This document shows positions 8,015 through 17,983 of a stretch of 64,000 nucleotides of DNA, piece after piece (position 1 is the first letter of the stretch; every line of letters starts with the position of its first letter). Source of the stretch: Piscinibacter aquaticus. Lineage in GTDB: Bacteria; Pseudomonadota; Gammaproteobacteria; Burkholderiales; Burkholderiaceae_C. A program made the position numbers and the translations under genes. Location: NCBI GenBank assembly GCA_007994965.1, contig VOPW01000001.1, positions 682,001 to 746,000 of the forward strand, written 5' to 3'. The notes under the pieces were generated by a model, which did not search any database, was not told the DNA's origin, and was given only the letters and a program-made list of their open reading frames with translations.

Positions 8015-10740
8015 GTGCCGCCAACGACCACCGATGATCCCCCTGCCGCCGCGGCCAGCGACTGGCATGCGCTGCCCGCCGAAGAGGCACTGCGGCGCTG
8101 CGGCACCGACCCCGTGCGCGGCCTCGCCGCCGCCATGGCCATGCGGCGCCTGGCCGAACACGGCCCCAATGCGCTGCCCGAGCCTCCGCCGAAGCCGGTC
8201 TGGCGCACCTTCGCGCGTCAATTCAACAGCCCGCTGATCTACATCCTGTTCGTCGCTGCGGTGCTGGCCGTGGCGCTGGGACACCATGGCGACGCCGGCG
8301 TGATCCTCACCGTGGTGCTGGTCAATGCGCTGATCGGCAGCTTCCAGGAAGGCCGCGCCGAGCGCTCGATGGCGGCGTTGCGCCGGCTGTCCACCCTGCG
8401 CGTGCGCGTGCTGCGCGACGGCCACGAGCAGGTGCTCGAGGCGCGCGAGTTGGTGCCGGGCGATCTGATGCTGCTGGCCGCCGGCGATGCGGTGGCGGCC
8501 GATGGCCGGCTGATCGAAGAGGCCCAACTGCAGGTGGCCGAAGCGACGCTCACCGGCGAATCGGTGCCGGTGGCCAAGTCGGTCGCTCCGGTGCCCGAGG
8601 CCACCGGCCCGGCCGACCGGCACGACATGGTCTATTCCGGCACCCACGTCACCGCCGGCCGCGCACGGGCCGTGGTGGTGGCCACCGGCATCCACACCGA
8701 GGTCGGCCGCATCGCCGGACTGACCGAACGGGCCGAGGAACCGAAGACGCCGCTGGAGCTGCGCCTGGAGCAGTTCGGCCGCGCGCTGGTGGCTGCGGCG
8801 CTGGGGCTGTTCGTGCTCGTGGTGCTGCTGGGCCTGTGGCGCTCGCTGCCGCTGCCCGAGGTGCTGATGGTGGCGATCAGCCAGATGGTCTCGATGGTGC
8901 CGGAGGGCCTGCCGGTGGCGATGACCATCGCGCTGGCGGTGGGCATGCAGCGCATGGCCGAGCGCGGCGCGATCATCCGGCGCCTCTCGGCGGTGGAGAC
9001 GCTGGGCTCGACCACGGTGATCTGCAGCGACAAGACCGGCACGCTGACGAAGAACGAGATGACCGCCGTCGAGCTGTGGCTGCCCGGCCGCGGCGGCGCG
9101 CACCGCGAGATCGCGGCCGGCGGCATCGGCTATGCGCCCGAGGGGGCACTGCTCGAGCACGGTCATCCGGCCGACCTGCGCGACGGCGCGCTGCGCGAGC
9201 TGGTCGTCGCCGCTGCGCTGTGCAACGACGCCGAACTGCTGCCGCCCGAGGACGAACGGGCCGCATGGACGGTGCTCGGTGACCCCACCGAGGGCGCGCT
9301 GCTGGTGCTGGCCGGCAAGGCGGGCATCGAGCTCGCGGCGCTGCGCCGCGAGGCGCCGCGCGAGACCGAGCTGCCGTTCGACTCCGACACCAAGCTGATG
9401 GCCACGCGCCACCGCTGGCCGAGGCGCCGCGCCGCGTCTTCATCAAGGGCGCGCCGGAGGCGGTGCTGCGGCTGGCCGACGGGGTTCACGATGCCACGCT
9501 GAACGCTGCGCGCTGGCAGGCCGAGGCCATGGCCACGCGCGCTGCGCGTGCTCGCCTTCGGCGTGGTCGACGACGATCCGCTCGATCCGGCCGACGGCTT
9601 CGGGGCACTGGGCGGCCGCGTGCGTCTGCTCGGCCTGATCGGCCAGATCGACCCGCCGCGCGAGGAGGTGAAGGTGGCGGTGGCCGAGTGCCGCCGCGCC
9701 GGCATCCGGCCGGTGATGGTGACCGGCGACCACAAGCTCACCGGCACGGCGATCGCACGCGAGCTGGGCATCGCGCGCGACGGCGACCGTGCGGTGGACG
9801 GCCCCGAGCTCGAGCGCATGGGTGAGGCCGAGCTGCGCGACGAACTGCCCGGCATCGCCGTGTTCGCGCGCGTGCAGCCGGCGCAGAAGCTGCGCATCGT
9901 CGAGGCGCTGCAGTCGCGCGGCGAGGTGGTGGCGATGACCGGCGACGGCGTCAACGACGCGCCGGCGCTGGCGCGCGCCGACGTCGGCGTGGCGATGGGC
10001 ATCACCGGCACCGAGGTGGCCAAGAGCGCGGCCAAGATCGTCGTCACCGACGACAACTTCGCCACCATCGTGGGCGCGGTGCAGCAGGGCCGCGTGGTCT
10101 ACGCCAACCTGAAGAAGGTCATCCTCTACCTCTTCGCCACCTCGATGGCCGAGGTGCTGGTGCTGCTGCTGGCGCTGCTCGGCGGTTTCCCGCTGCCGCT
10201 GGCGGCGGTGCAGATCCTGTGGATCAACCTCGTCACCGAAGGCACGGTGACGGTGAACCTGGTGATGGATCCGCCCGACGGCGACGAGATGCGCCGGCGC
10301 CCCGTGCCGCGCAACGACCGCCTGCTCGGCCGGCAGCTGCTGCAGCGCGTGGCCCTGATGACGCCGACGATCGCCGGTGTGACCTTCGGCTGGTTCGCCC
10401 GGCGGCTCTCGCAGGGCGTGCCCGAGGACGTGGTGCGCACCGAGACCTTCACCGTGCTGGCGATGTGCCAGTGGTTCAACGTGCTGAACTGCCAGTCGGC
10501 CACCGCCTCGGCGATCGGAACGCGGCTGCTGCGCAACCGCTGGCTGGCTGGCGGCCTGACGCTCAGCGTGGCGCTGCAGGCGGCGGTGCTGTACGTTCCG
10601 GCGATGAACACGCTGTTCCATACCGTGCCGCTGCCGCCGGCCTCGCTGCTGCCGCTGCTGGCGCTGGCCAGCCGGTGCTGTGGGCCGAGGAGCTGCGCAA
10701 GCGGGTCGTGCGCAGCGCGCAGCGCCGCGAGGCGGCGTGA
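8015..10740 (+). CDS. P-type cation-transporting ATPase, Ca2+-type (P2A-like), three frame breaks
   Basis: About 905 residues with every P-type ATPase block in order. These are a cation ATPase N-terminal domain (WHALPAEEALRRCGTDPVRG), actuator loop LTGES, membrane helix M4 with VPEGLP, phosphorylation site CSDKTGTLTKNEM, nucleotide-binding KGAPEAV, hinge TGDGVNDAPALARADVGVAM, and C-terminal helices. VPEGLP in M4 points to the SERCA/PMR-like P2 group, so Ca2+ (or Mn2+) export across the inner membrane is likeliest. GTG start at 8015 has GGAGACGGAG upstream; no better start lies downstream before the conserved domain. Frame shifts near 9415, 9540 and 10665. Its stop overlaps the exchanger start (TGATG), which supports a Ca2+ role. 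Confidence 0.87.
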
Positions 10741-11743
10741 TGGCGCTGCTCGGGCTGGCGCTGCAGTTCCTGCTCTGCGCGGTGCTGATCGCCGCGGCCG
10801 GCTTCGTGCTCAGCCGCAGCGCCGACGCGCTGGCCGAGGCGCACGGCTGGGGCCGCGGATGGGTGGGTCTGGCGCTGCTGGCCACCGTGACCTCGCTGCC
10901 CGAGCTGGCCTCGGGCGTCAGCGCGGTGGCGCTGGTCGGCGCACCCAACCCGGCGGTCGGCAATGCGCTCGGCGCCTGCGTGGTCAACCTTGCCTTCCTC
11001 GTCGTCGTCGACCTGCTGCAGCGCCACCAGCCGATGTACGGCCGCGCCAGCGCCACGCACCTGCTGTCGGCCGGCTTCGGCGTGGTGATGCTCGGTTTCG
11101 TGGCGATGAGCCCGGTCACCGGCCGTGCGGCGCCGCAGTTCCTCGGCGTCGGGCTGTACAGCCCGGTCCTGCTGGCGCTGTACCTGCTCGCGCTGCGCAG
11201 CGTGTTCGCGCACGAGCAGTCGACCCGATCGTGTGCGGAGGCGGCGGCCCTCGAGCGGCCATCGCGCGAGGCCGTTCGGCGCGAGTGGCGACGCTTCTGC
11301 ATGGCCGCGCTGGTGGTGCTGGCGATCGGCAGCTGGCTGCCCGAGGTGGCCGACGGGCTCGAACGCGCTGGGTCTGTCGCGCAGTTTTGTCGGCACGGTG
11401 TTCATGGCGCTGGTGACCACGCTGCCCGAGATGGCGGTCACCGTCTCGGCGCTGCGCCTGGGCGCACTCGACATGGCGATCGGCAACCTGCTGGGCAGCA
11501 ACCTCTTCAACCTGACCATCCTCGCGATCGACGACGGCCTACCTGCCAGGCCCGCTGCTTGCCGACGTGTCGGGCGCGCATGCCGGCACGGCCGCCACCG
11601 CGCTGATGATGACCGGGCTGGTGATCGTCGGTCTGGTGATGCGGCCGCAGGGTCGCGTGCTGCGCGTGGCCAGCTGGGTCAGCGTCGGGCTGGTGGCGGC
11701 GTACGGAATCAATGCGGCGCTGATCTACCTGGCCGCCACCTGA
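10740..11743 (+). CDS. Sodium/calcium exchanger family (CaCA) membrane protein, two frame breaks
   Basis: Both alpha repeats that define the CaCA superfamily are present. Repeat 1 reads [20 protein letters not shown] then [16 protein letters not shown]; repeat 2 reads [20 protein letters not shown] then [16 protein letters not shown]. They carry the ion-binding Glu (LPE) in each half in the usual inverted-repeat design. About ten membrane helices over 334 residues. Frame shifts near 11370 and 11540; the last helices ([20 protein letters not shown] onward) end at 11743. The start overlaps the ATPase stop as TGATG, so the primary pump and the secondary exchanger are translated together. Likely function is Ca2+/H+ or Ca2+/Na+ exchange; ion choice cannot be read from the sequence. 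Confidence 0.85.
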
Positions 11744-11857
11744 GCGAGCGCGGGCCGGTCATCTACGCCACCTTGCGTATTGGGCGTTTGCTGCACCGCA
11801 CCTAACCTGCGCTCAGCCGGGAAGGACCCCGGATCAACCGCCAGGAGAGACCCACCC

Positions 11858-13135
11858 ATGAAGATCACCCGCCGCTTCGCCACGAAGTCGCTCACCGCGC
11901 TGGCCGCTGCCGCCTGCACGATGGGCTTCGCCACCATCGCCCAGGCCCAGGCCACCATCAAGGTCGGCGTGCTGCATTCGCTGTCGGGCACGATGGCCAT
12001 CTCGGAGACCGTGCTGAAGGATGTCGCGCTGATGGCGATCGACGAGATCAACGCCAAGGGCGGAGTGATGGGCAAGAAGCTCGAGCCGGTGGTCGTGGAC
12101 CCCGCTTCGAACTGGCCGCTGTTCGCCGAGAAGGCCAAGCAGCTGATCGACCAGGACAAGGTGGCCGTGGTGTTCGGCTGCTGGACCAGCGTGAGCCGCA
12201 AGTCGGTGCTGCCGGTCTTCGAGGAGAAGAACTCGCTGCTGTTCTACCCGGTGCAATACGAGGGCGAGGAGCTCAGCAAGAACGTCTTCTACACCGGCGC
12301 CGCGCCGAACCAGCAGGCCATTCCCGCCGTCGAGTACCTGATGAGCAAGGACGGCGGCTCGGCCAAGCGCTTCGTGCTGCTGGGCACCGACTACGTCTAC
12401 CCGCGCACCACCAACAAGATCCTGCGCGCCTTCCTGAAGGCCAAGGGCGTGGCCGAGGCCGACATCATGGAGGAGTACACCCCCTTCGGCCACAGCGACT
12501 ACCAGAGCATCATCGCCAAGATCAAGAAGTTCGCCTCCGAGGGCAAGAAGACCGCGGTGGTGTCGACGATCAACGGCGACTCCAACGTGCCCTTCTACAA
12601 GGAGCTCGGCAACCAGGGCCTGAAGGCGACCGACGTGCCGGTGGTGGCCTTCTCGGTGGGCGAGGAAGAGCTGCGCGGCGTCGACACCAAGCCGCTGGTG
12701 GGCCACCCGGCCGCCTGGAACTACTTCATGAGCATCAAGAGCCCGGCCAACACCGAGTTCGTGAAGAAGTGGAGCGACTATGCCAAGGCCAAGAACATTC
12801 CCGGCCACAAGGACAAGCCACTGACCAACGACCCGATGGAGGCCACCTACATCGGCATCCACATGTGGAAGCAGGCGGTCGAGAAGGCCAAGAGCACCGA
12901 CACCGACAAGGTGATCGCCGCGATGGCCGGTCAGACCTTCCCGGCGCCGGGCGGCTTCATGTCGACGATGGACAAGGAGAACCACCACCTGCACAAGCCG
13001 GTGTTCATCGGCGAGATCAAGGCCGACGGCCAGTTCAACGTGGTGTGGAAGACCAAGGGCCCGGTGGTCGCGGACCCGTGGAGCGACTACATCCCGGAGA
13101 ACAAGGGCAAGAAGAACATCCCCGAGAAGAAGTAG
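11858..13135 (+). CDS. urtA: Urea ABC transporter substrate-binding protein UrtA
   Basis: A complete 425-residue protein with a signal peptide (cut after about residue 31, IAQAQA). It has UrtA-specific blocks: VGVLHSLSGTMAISETVLKD, DPASNWPLFAEKAKQLI, VFGCWTSVSRKSVLPVFEEK and LLFYPVQYEGEELSKNV. It binds urea (or short amides) in the periplasm for the UrtBCDE membrane complex. ATG at 11858 follows CCAGGAGAGA. It is the first of five genes, and a hairpin cluster after it probably keeps its transcript more abundant than the permease part. In this order urt operons are usually under nitrogen (NtrC) control; I could not identify a convincing sigma-54 promoter in the gap before it. Confidence 0.96.
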   Translation: MKITRRFATKSLTALAAAACTMGFATIAQAQATIKVGVLHSLSGTMAISETVLKDVALMAIDEINAKGGVMGKKLEPVVVDPASNWPLFAEKAKQLIDQDKVAVVFGCWTSVSRKSVLPVFEEKNSLLFYPVQYEGEELSKNVFYTGAAPNQQAIPAVEYLMSKDGGSAKRFVLLGTDYVYPRTTNKILRAFLKAKGVAEADIMEEYTPFGHSDYQSIIAKIKKFASEGKKTAVVSTINGDSNVPFYKELGNQGLKATDVPVVAFSVGEEELRGVDTKPLVGHPAAWNYFMSIKSPANTEFVKKWSDYAKAKNIPGHKDKPLTNDPMEATYIGIHMWKQAVEKAKSTDTDKVIAAMAGQTFPAPGGFMSTMDKENHHLHKPVFIGEIKADGQFNVVWKTKGPVVADPWSDYIPENKGKKNIPEKK

Positions 13136-13154
13136 CCCCCCGTAGCGCCTGACG

Positions 13155-13206
13155 GCGCCCCCAGGGGGCGACGCCAGCGGACCGGCGAAGCCGGATCCGC
13201 GGCGTC
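13155..13206 (+). terminator. Two adjacent hairpins in the urtA-urtB gap
   Basis: CGCCCCC (13156-13162) pairs with GGGGGCG (13164-13170). Immediately after, GACGCC-x-GCGGA-x-CGGC pairs across a GAA loop with GCCG-xx-TCCGC-GGCGTC (13170-13206), a 15-bp imperfect stem. There is no T run. The position, between an abundant binding protein and its permease, suggests a transcript-stabilising or partly terminating element. The second palindrome also looks like a dispersed intergenic repeat. Confidence 0.6.
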
Positions 13207-13265
13207 CGCTTGATGGTGCGGGCGGTCTGCGACCTGCCCGCATCGCCCCGCGCAACTGGTTCCTC

Positions 13266-14849
13266 ATGATCCGACGTCTGGTTTTCTGTTGTCTGTTGTT
13301 GTGCAGCTCCTTTGCTGCCCTCGCCCTCACGCCCGAGCAGGCGCGTGGCATCGCGATCGGTGACAGCGACGAGCGCATTGCGGCGCTGAACGAGGCCGCG
13401 GCGGCCGGGGCCGAGGGGCTCGGGCCGTTCGTGCAGGCGCTGCTCGACGATGCGGTGAAGGTCGCGGGCGACAAGGTGTTCGTCGTGCAGGGCGACAAGG
13501 CCGTGGAGGCCGCCACCGGCGCCGCGGCCACGCTGCCGGCCGAGGCCGAGGACGTCGTCAACAACAACCGCATGCGCGGGGCGCTGCAGGCGGCGCTGGC
13601 CTCGCTGCAGCTGCTCTCGCCCGATCTGGCCACGCGGCGCGCTTCGGTGGCCGAGCTCTTTGAAACAGTCGCTCGACGAATCGCAGCTGCCGCTGCTCGA
13701 CAAGGCGCTGGCCGCCGAGAGCGATGCGTCGCTGAAGGAATCGCTCGAGCGCATGCGCGCCACGATCCTGATTGCCTCGCCCGACAAGGCCAAGCGCCTG
13801 GCCGCGGTGGCCGAACTCGCCGGCAGCCGGCAAAGCGCGGTGGCGAGCCTGCTGCAGGAGCGCCCGGCGCCCGATGCCGAGACCGATCCGCAGGTGCGCG
13901 CCGCGCTGACCCGCGCGCTCGACGACGTGCGCTCGCGCCTGGCCTGGGGCGAACGCGCCGGCGTGGTCTTCACCGGCATCAGCCTCGGCTCCATCCTGCT
14001 GCTGGCCGCGCTGGGCCCGGCCATCACCTACGGCCTGATGGGCGTCATCAACATGGCCCACGGCGAACTGCTGATGATCGGCGCCTACGCTACCTACGTG
14101 GTGCAGAACCTGTTCCGTCAGTACCTGCCCGGCGCCTTCGACTACTACGTGCTGGCGGCCGTTCCCGCGGCCTTCCTCGCCTCGGCGCTGGTCGGCGCGG
14201 CGATGGAGCGCAGCGTGATCCGCTGGCTCTACGGCCGGCCGCTGGAGACGCTGCTGGCCACCTGGGGCATCAGCCCGGGTGCTGATGCAGGGCGTGCGCT
14301 CGCTCTTCGGCGCGCAGAACGTGCCGGTGGAAAACCCGGCCTGGCTGTCCGGCGGCGTCTCGCTGATGAGCAACCTGACGCTGCCCTTCAACCGCATCGC
14401 GATCATCGCCTTCGCCGCGCTGGTGCTGCTCGCGGTGGCGCTGCTGATCGCGCGCACGCGGCTCGGCCTGTTCGTGCGCGGCGTGACGCAGAACCGCCGC
14501 ATGGCCGCCTGCGTGGGCGTCAACACGGCGCGCGTCGACACCTATGCCTTCGCGCTCGGCTCGGGCATCGCCGGGCTGGGCGGCTGCGCGCTCGCAGGTG
14601 GGCAACGTCGGGCCCGATCTCGGCCAGAGCTACATCGTCGACAGCTTCCTCGTCGTCGTGCTCGGCGGCGTGGGGCAGCTCGCCGGCACGGTCTACGCGG
14701 CGCTGGGCCTGGGCGTGCTCAACAAGCTGCTCGAAGGATGGGCCGGCGCGGTGCTGGCCAAGATCATGGTGCTGGTGTTCATCGTCGTCTTCATCCAGAA
14801 GCGCCCGCAAGGCATCTTCGCGATGAAAGGAAGGAGCGCCGAAGCATGA
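13266..14849 (+). CDS. urtB: Urea ABC transporter permease UrtB (three frame breaks)
   Basis: A LivH-type permease with the extra periplasmic N-terminal domain that sets UrtB apart. A signal sequence (MIRRLVFCCLLLCSSFAALA) is followed by about 220 residues of helical domain (ESQLPLLDKALAAESDASLK). The membrane domain then begins ITYGLMGVINMAHGELLMIG AYATYVVQ. The end is VLGGVGQLAGTVYAALGLGV then KIMVLVFIVVFIQKRPQGIF. Total about 527 residues, normal for UrtB. Frames change near 13660, 14278 and 14598, with no conserved block lost. Stop and urtC start overlap as ATGA (14846-14849). Confidence 0.93.
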
Positions 14850-15916
14850 TCGCGCAGCGCTGGTTTCCGATCATCGTCGCGCTGCTGGTCGTCGCCGTGC
14901 TGGCGCCGGTGCTGAACCTCGTCGTGCCCGAGGGCAGCGTCTTCCACATGAGCGACTTCGCCGTCGCGCTGGTCGGCAAGATCATGTGCTACGCCATCTG
15001 TGCGTTGGCGATGGACCTGATCTGGGGCTACACCGGCATCCTCTCGCTCGGCCACGGCCTGTTCTTCGCGCTCGGCGGCTATGCGATGGGCATGTACCTG
15101 ATGCGCCAGATCGGCCGAGACGGGCAGTACCAGTCCGACATGCCGGACTTCATGGTCTTCCTCAACTGGAAGGAGTTCCCCTGGCACTGGGCCTTCAGCG
15201 ACAGCTTCGTCTTCCAGATGGCGATGGTGGTGCTGGTGCCGGGGCTGCTCGCCTTCGTCTTCGGCTACTTCGCCTTCCGCTCGCGCATCAAGGGCGTGTA
15301 CTTCTCGATCATCACGCAGGCGATGACCTATGCGGCGATGCTGCTGTTCTTCCGCAACGAGACCGGCTTCGGCGGCAACAACGGCTTCACCGACTTCAAG
15401 CGCATCCTCGACATCCCGATCGCCACGCCGTCCACGCGCATGGTGCTGTTCGTCATCACCGGCCTCGTGCTGATCGGCTTCTACCTGTTCGCCCGCTGGC
15501 TGGTCGCCAGCAAGTTCGGCCGCGTGCTGATGGCGATCCGCGATGCCGAGAGCCGCGTGATGTTCACCGGCTACGACCCGATCCGCTACAAGCTCGCGAT
15601 CTGGGTGATCTCGGCGGTGATGTGCGGCATCGCGGGCGCGCTGTACGTGCCGCAGGTGGGCATCATCAACCCGAGCGAGATGAGCCCGGCCGCCTCGATC
15701 GAGATGGCGATCTGGGCGGCGGTGGGCGGCCGCGGCACGCTGATCGGCCCGATCGTCGGCGCCTTCGTCGTCAACGGCGGCAAGAGCGTGTTCACGCAGC
15801 ACTTCCCGGAGTTCTGGCTCTATGTGCTGGGTGCGATGTTCATCGCGGTGACGCTGTTCCTGCCGCAGGGCATCGTCGGGCTGCTCAGGCGCGGGAAGAA
15901 GGAGGAGCGTTCATGA
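14846..15916 (+). CDS. urtC: Urea ABC transporter permease UrtC
   Basis: A complete 356-residue LivM-type inner-membrane permease. Conserved blocks are DLIWGYTGILSLGHGLFFAL GGYAMGMYL, RNETGFGGNNGFTDFKRILD and the coupling region MAIRDAESRVMFTGYDPIRYK. NGGKSVFTQHFPEFWLYVLG near the end is typical of UrtC. It forms the urea channel together with UrtB. Start overlaps the urtB stop and its own stop overlaps urtD, both as ATGA, so translation of the run is coupled. Confidence 0.96.
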   Translation: MIAQRWFPIIVALLVVAVLAPVLNLVVPEGSVFHMSDFAVALVGKIMCYAICALAMDLIWGYTGILSLGHGLFFALGGYAMGMYLMRQIGRDGQYQSDMPDFMVFLNWKEFPWHWAFSDSFVFQMAMVVLVPGLLAFVFGYFAFRSRIKGVYFSIITQAMTYAAMLLFFRNETGFGGNNGFTDFKRILDIPIATPSTRMVLFVITGLVLIGFYLFARWLVASKFGRVLMAIRDAESRVMFTGYDPIRYKLAIWVISAVMCGIAGALYVPQVGIINPSEMSPAASIEMAIWAAVGGRGTLIGPIVGAFVVNGGKSVFTQHFPEFWLYVLGAMFIAVTLFLPQGIVGLLRRGKKEERS

Positions 15917-16794
15917 CGCCGGAGCTGATGAAGGCGGGCGCGAAGATCCGCGAAGAGCATGCCAAGTCCGTGGCTGCCAAGGCCGTCTCGGGCGGCGCGA
16001 GCTACGGACGCGTGGTCACGCCGGGTGAGGTGGATACGGCGCACGGCGCCATCCTCTACCTCGACGACATCACGGTCAGCTTCGACGGCTTCAAGGCGCT
16101 GAATGCGCTGTCGCTGTCGATCAGCGCCGGCGAGCTGCGCTGCATCATCGGCCCGAACGGCGCCGGCAAGACGACGATGATGGACGTGATCACCGGCAAG
16201 ACGCGTCCCGATGCCGGCAAGGCCTTCTTCGGCTCGACCATCGACCTGCTGCGCCTGCGCGAGAACCAGATCGCCACCATCGGCATCGGCCGCAAGTTCC
16301 AGAAGCCGACGGTGTTCGAGCACCTCTCGGTGTTCGAGAACCTGGAGCTCGCGCTGAAGACCGACCACGGCGTGCGTGCCTCGATGCTGTTCCGTCTGAC
16401 CGGCCCGCAGCTCGACCGCATCGGCGAGATCCTCACGCTGATCCACCTGAAGGACCATGCGCAGCGCACCGCGGGGCTGCTCAGCCACGGCCAGAAGCAG
16501 TGGCTGGAGATCGGCATGCTGCTGATGCAGGACCCCAAGCTGCTGCTGCTCGACGAGCCGGTGGCCGGCATGACCGACGAGGAGACCGAGCGCACCGCCG
16601 AGCTGTTTCTCTCGCTGGAAGGCAGCCATTCGCTGGTGGTGGTGGAGCACGACATGAAGTTCATCGGCGAGCTCACGCAGGGCAAGGCGAACAAGAAGGT
16701 GACGGTGCTGCACGAGGGCAGCGTGCTTGCCGAAGGTTCGCTGAAGGACGTGCAGGCCAACGACAAGGTGGTCGAGGTGTACCTCGGCCGATGA
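15913..16794 (+). CDS. urtD: Urea ABC transporter ATP-binding protein UrtD
   Basis: A complete 293-residue LivG-type ATPase. Walker A is GPNGAGKT, signature LSHGQKQ, Walker B LLLLDEP, switch His in VVVEHDMKF. The conserved UrtD pair GIGRKFQKPTVFEHLSVFEN is present. It has an unusually long N-terminal lead of about 45 residues (MTPELMKAGAKIREEHAKSV onward) before the ABC domain, longer than the roughly 250 residues common for LivG proteins. The ATGA overlap with urtC fixes the start. It drives urea import in the cytoplasm together with UrtE. Confidence 0.95.
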   Translation: MTPELMKAGAKIREEHAKSVAAKAVSGGASYGRVVTPGEVDTAHGAILYLDDITVSFDGFKALNALSLSISAGELRCIIGPNGAGKTTMMDVITGKTRPDAGKAFFGSTIDLLRLRENQIATIGIGRKFQKPTVFEHLSVFENLELALKTDHGVRASMLFRLTGPQLDRIGEILTLIHLKDHAQRTAGLLSHGQKQWLEIGMLLMQDPKLLLLDEPVAGMTDEETERTAELFLSLEGSHSLVVVEHDMKFIGELTQGKANKKVTVLHEGSVLAEGSLKDVQANDKVVEVYLGR

Positions 16795-17497
16795 CGGGAA
16801 CCACCATGCTCAAGGTCGACGGCATCAACCAGTACTACGGCGGCTCGCACATCCTGCGCGGGCTGGGCTTCGAGGCGAGGCTCGGCGAGGTGACGGTCGT
16901 GCTCGGCCGCAACGGCGTGGGCAAGACGACGCTGCTGAAGTCGCTGATGGGCGTGGTGCCGGTGAAGACCGGCACGATCCATCTCGACGGCCAGGACATC
17001 ACCCGCGACAGCCCCTTCGAGCGCGTCCGCAAGGGCGTGGGTTACGTGCCCCAGGGACGCGAGATCTTCGGCCGCCTCACGGTGGAGGAGAACCTGCGCA
17101 TGGGCTCGGCCACGCGCCCGGGCGGCACGCCGATCCCGGCCGAGCTGTTCGACCTGTTCCCGATCCTCAAGCAGTTCCTGCACCGCCGTGGCGGCGATCT
17201 CTCCGGCGGGCAGCAGCAGCAGCTGGCGATCGCGCGGGCGCTCGCGGCCGGGCCGAAACTGCTGATCCTCGACGAGCCCACCGAGGGCATCCAGCCCAGC
17301 ATCATCAAGGACATCGGCCGCGTGATCCGCATGCTCGCCGACCGCAGGACCATGGCCATCGTGCTGGTCGAGCAGTACTACGACTTCGCCGCCGAATTGG
17401 CCGACCAGTACCTGCTGATGGAGCGCGGCGAGATCGTGCACCGCGCCGCGGCGCGGCGATGGAGCAGGAAGGCGTGCGCGACCGCATGTCGATCTGA
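16791..17497 (+). CDS. urtE: Urea ABC transporter ATP-binding protein UrtE (frame break near 3' end)
   Basis: A LivF-type ATPase with Walker A GRNGVGKT, signature LSGGQQQQL and Walker B LLILDEP, plus MLKVDGINQYYGGSHILRGL at the start, typical of UrtE. ATG at 16791 overlaps the urtD stop (ATGA); a second ATG at 16806 would give the classic MLKVDG start and cannot be excluded. The frame shifts near 17445, after MERGEIVH. In the other frame the protein ends MEQEGVRDRMSI at 17497, which restores the usual C-terminus. Last gene of the urt operon. Confidence 0.93.
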
Positions 17498-17524
17498 GCC
17501 GGTCCCGCCGAAGGCCGGTGCCGG

Positions 17525-17902
17525 TCAGGCCTGCCGCCCCTGCCACCGCGTGACGCCGGCGGTGGCCGCGAACAGCACGGCGACGATTCGCCCGAGCCGG
17601 CGAGGCGCGTGCAGGTTGGCCTGCAGTGCGCCGTGCATGCGGCCCGCGGCCAGCGCCACGCCACCATAGACGCCGGCCTGCGTGGCCGCAGTGATGCTGC
17701 CCAGCAGCAGCGCCTGCGCCACGATGGGGCCTCGACCGGGGCGCAGGCACTGCGGGAACACCGCGAGCCTGAAGACATAGGCCGTCGGCTTGAGCAGGCA
17801 GGGGGCCAGCACGAAGGTCATGTCCATGCCCGGCAGAACGATCACGCCGGCGACGAGGGCGAAGTGCGACGCCTAGTGGCCGGCATCGGGCAGCGCATCC
17901 AT
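17525..17902 (-). pseudogene. LysE-family amino acid exporter remnant with internal deletion and in-frame stop
   Basis: Reading from ATG at 17902, MDALPDAGH is followed by an in-frame TAG, then by the LysE first helix FALVAGVIVLPGMDMTFVLA. The frame then jumps straight to the second half of the family, CLLKPTAYVFRLAVFPQCLR and later helices, ending at 17525. About 85 residues of the usual 205 (helices 2 and 3 and the loop after them) are missing, and the frame is kept across the join. Unlike other frame problems here, this is an in-frame deletion plus a nonsense codon, so real decay is the better reading. It is divergent from the WYL regulator, which may once have controlled it. Confidence 0.75.
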
Positions 17903-17983
17903 GGGTGGGGTCCGGGGCGTGGTGGGGCTGGCATGATCACGATCCAAACATGCCACCGGATGGCGTGATTCAACGGAGCGTCG

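Noticed and set aside
11744..11857. A possible sigma-54 promoter before urtA.
   Set aside because: urt operons are often NtrC-controlled, but I found no GG-N10-GC pair with acceptable surrounding bases, so no promoter is claimed.
11834..13633. Long open frames opposite urtA (599 residues) and opposite gcl (56856-58400, 514 residues).
   Set aside because: Low-complexity His/Arg/Val/Leu-rich translations antisense to well-recognised genes; typical of high-G+C third-position bias, with no domain or plausible start.
17903..17983. ATCACG and CGTGAT arms (17936-17969) as an operator for the WYL regulator.
   Set aside because: Six-base arms over a 22-base spacer in a short gap are too weak to separate from chance.
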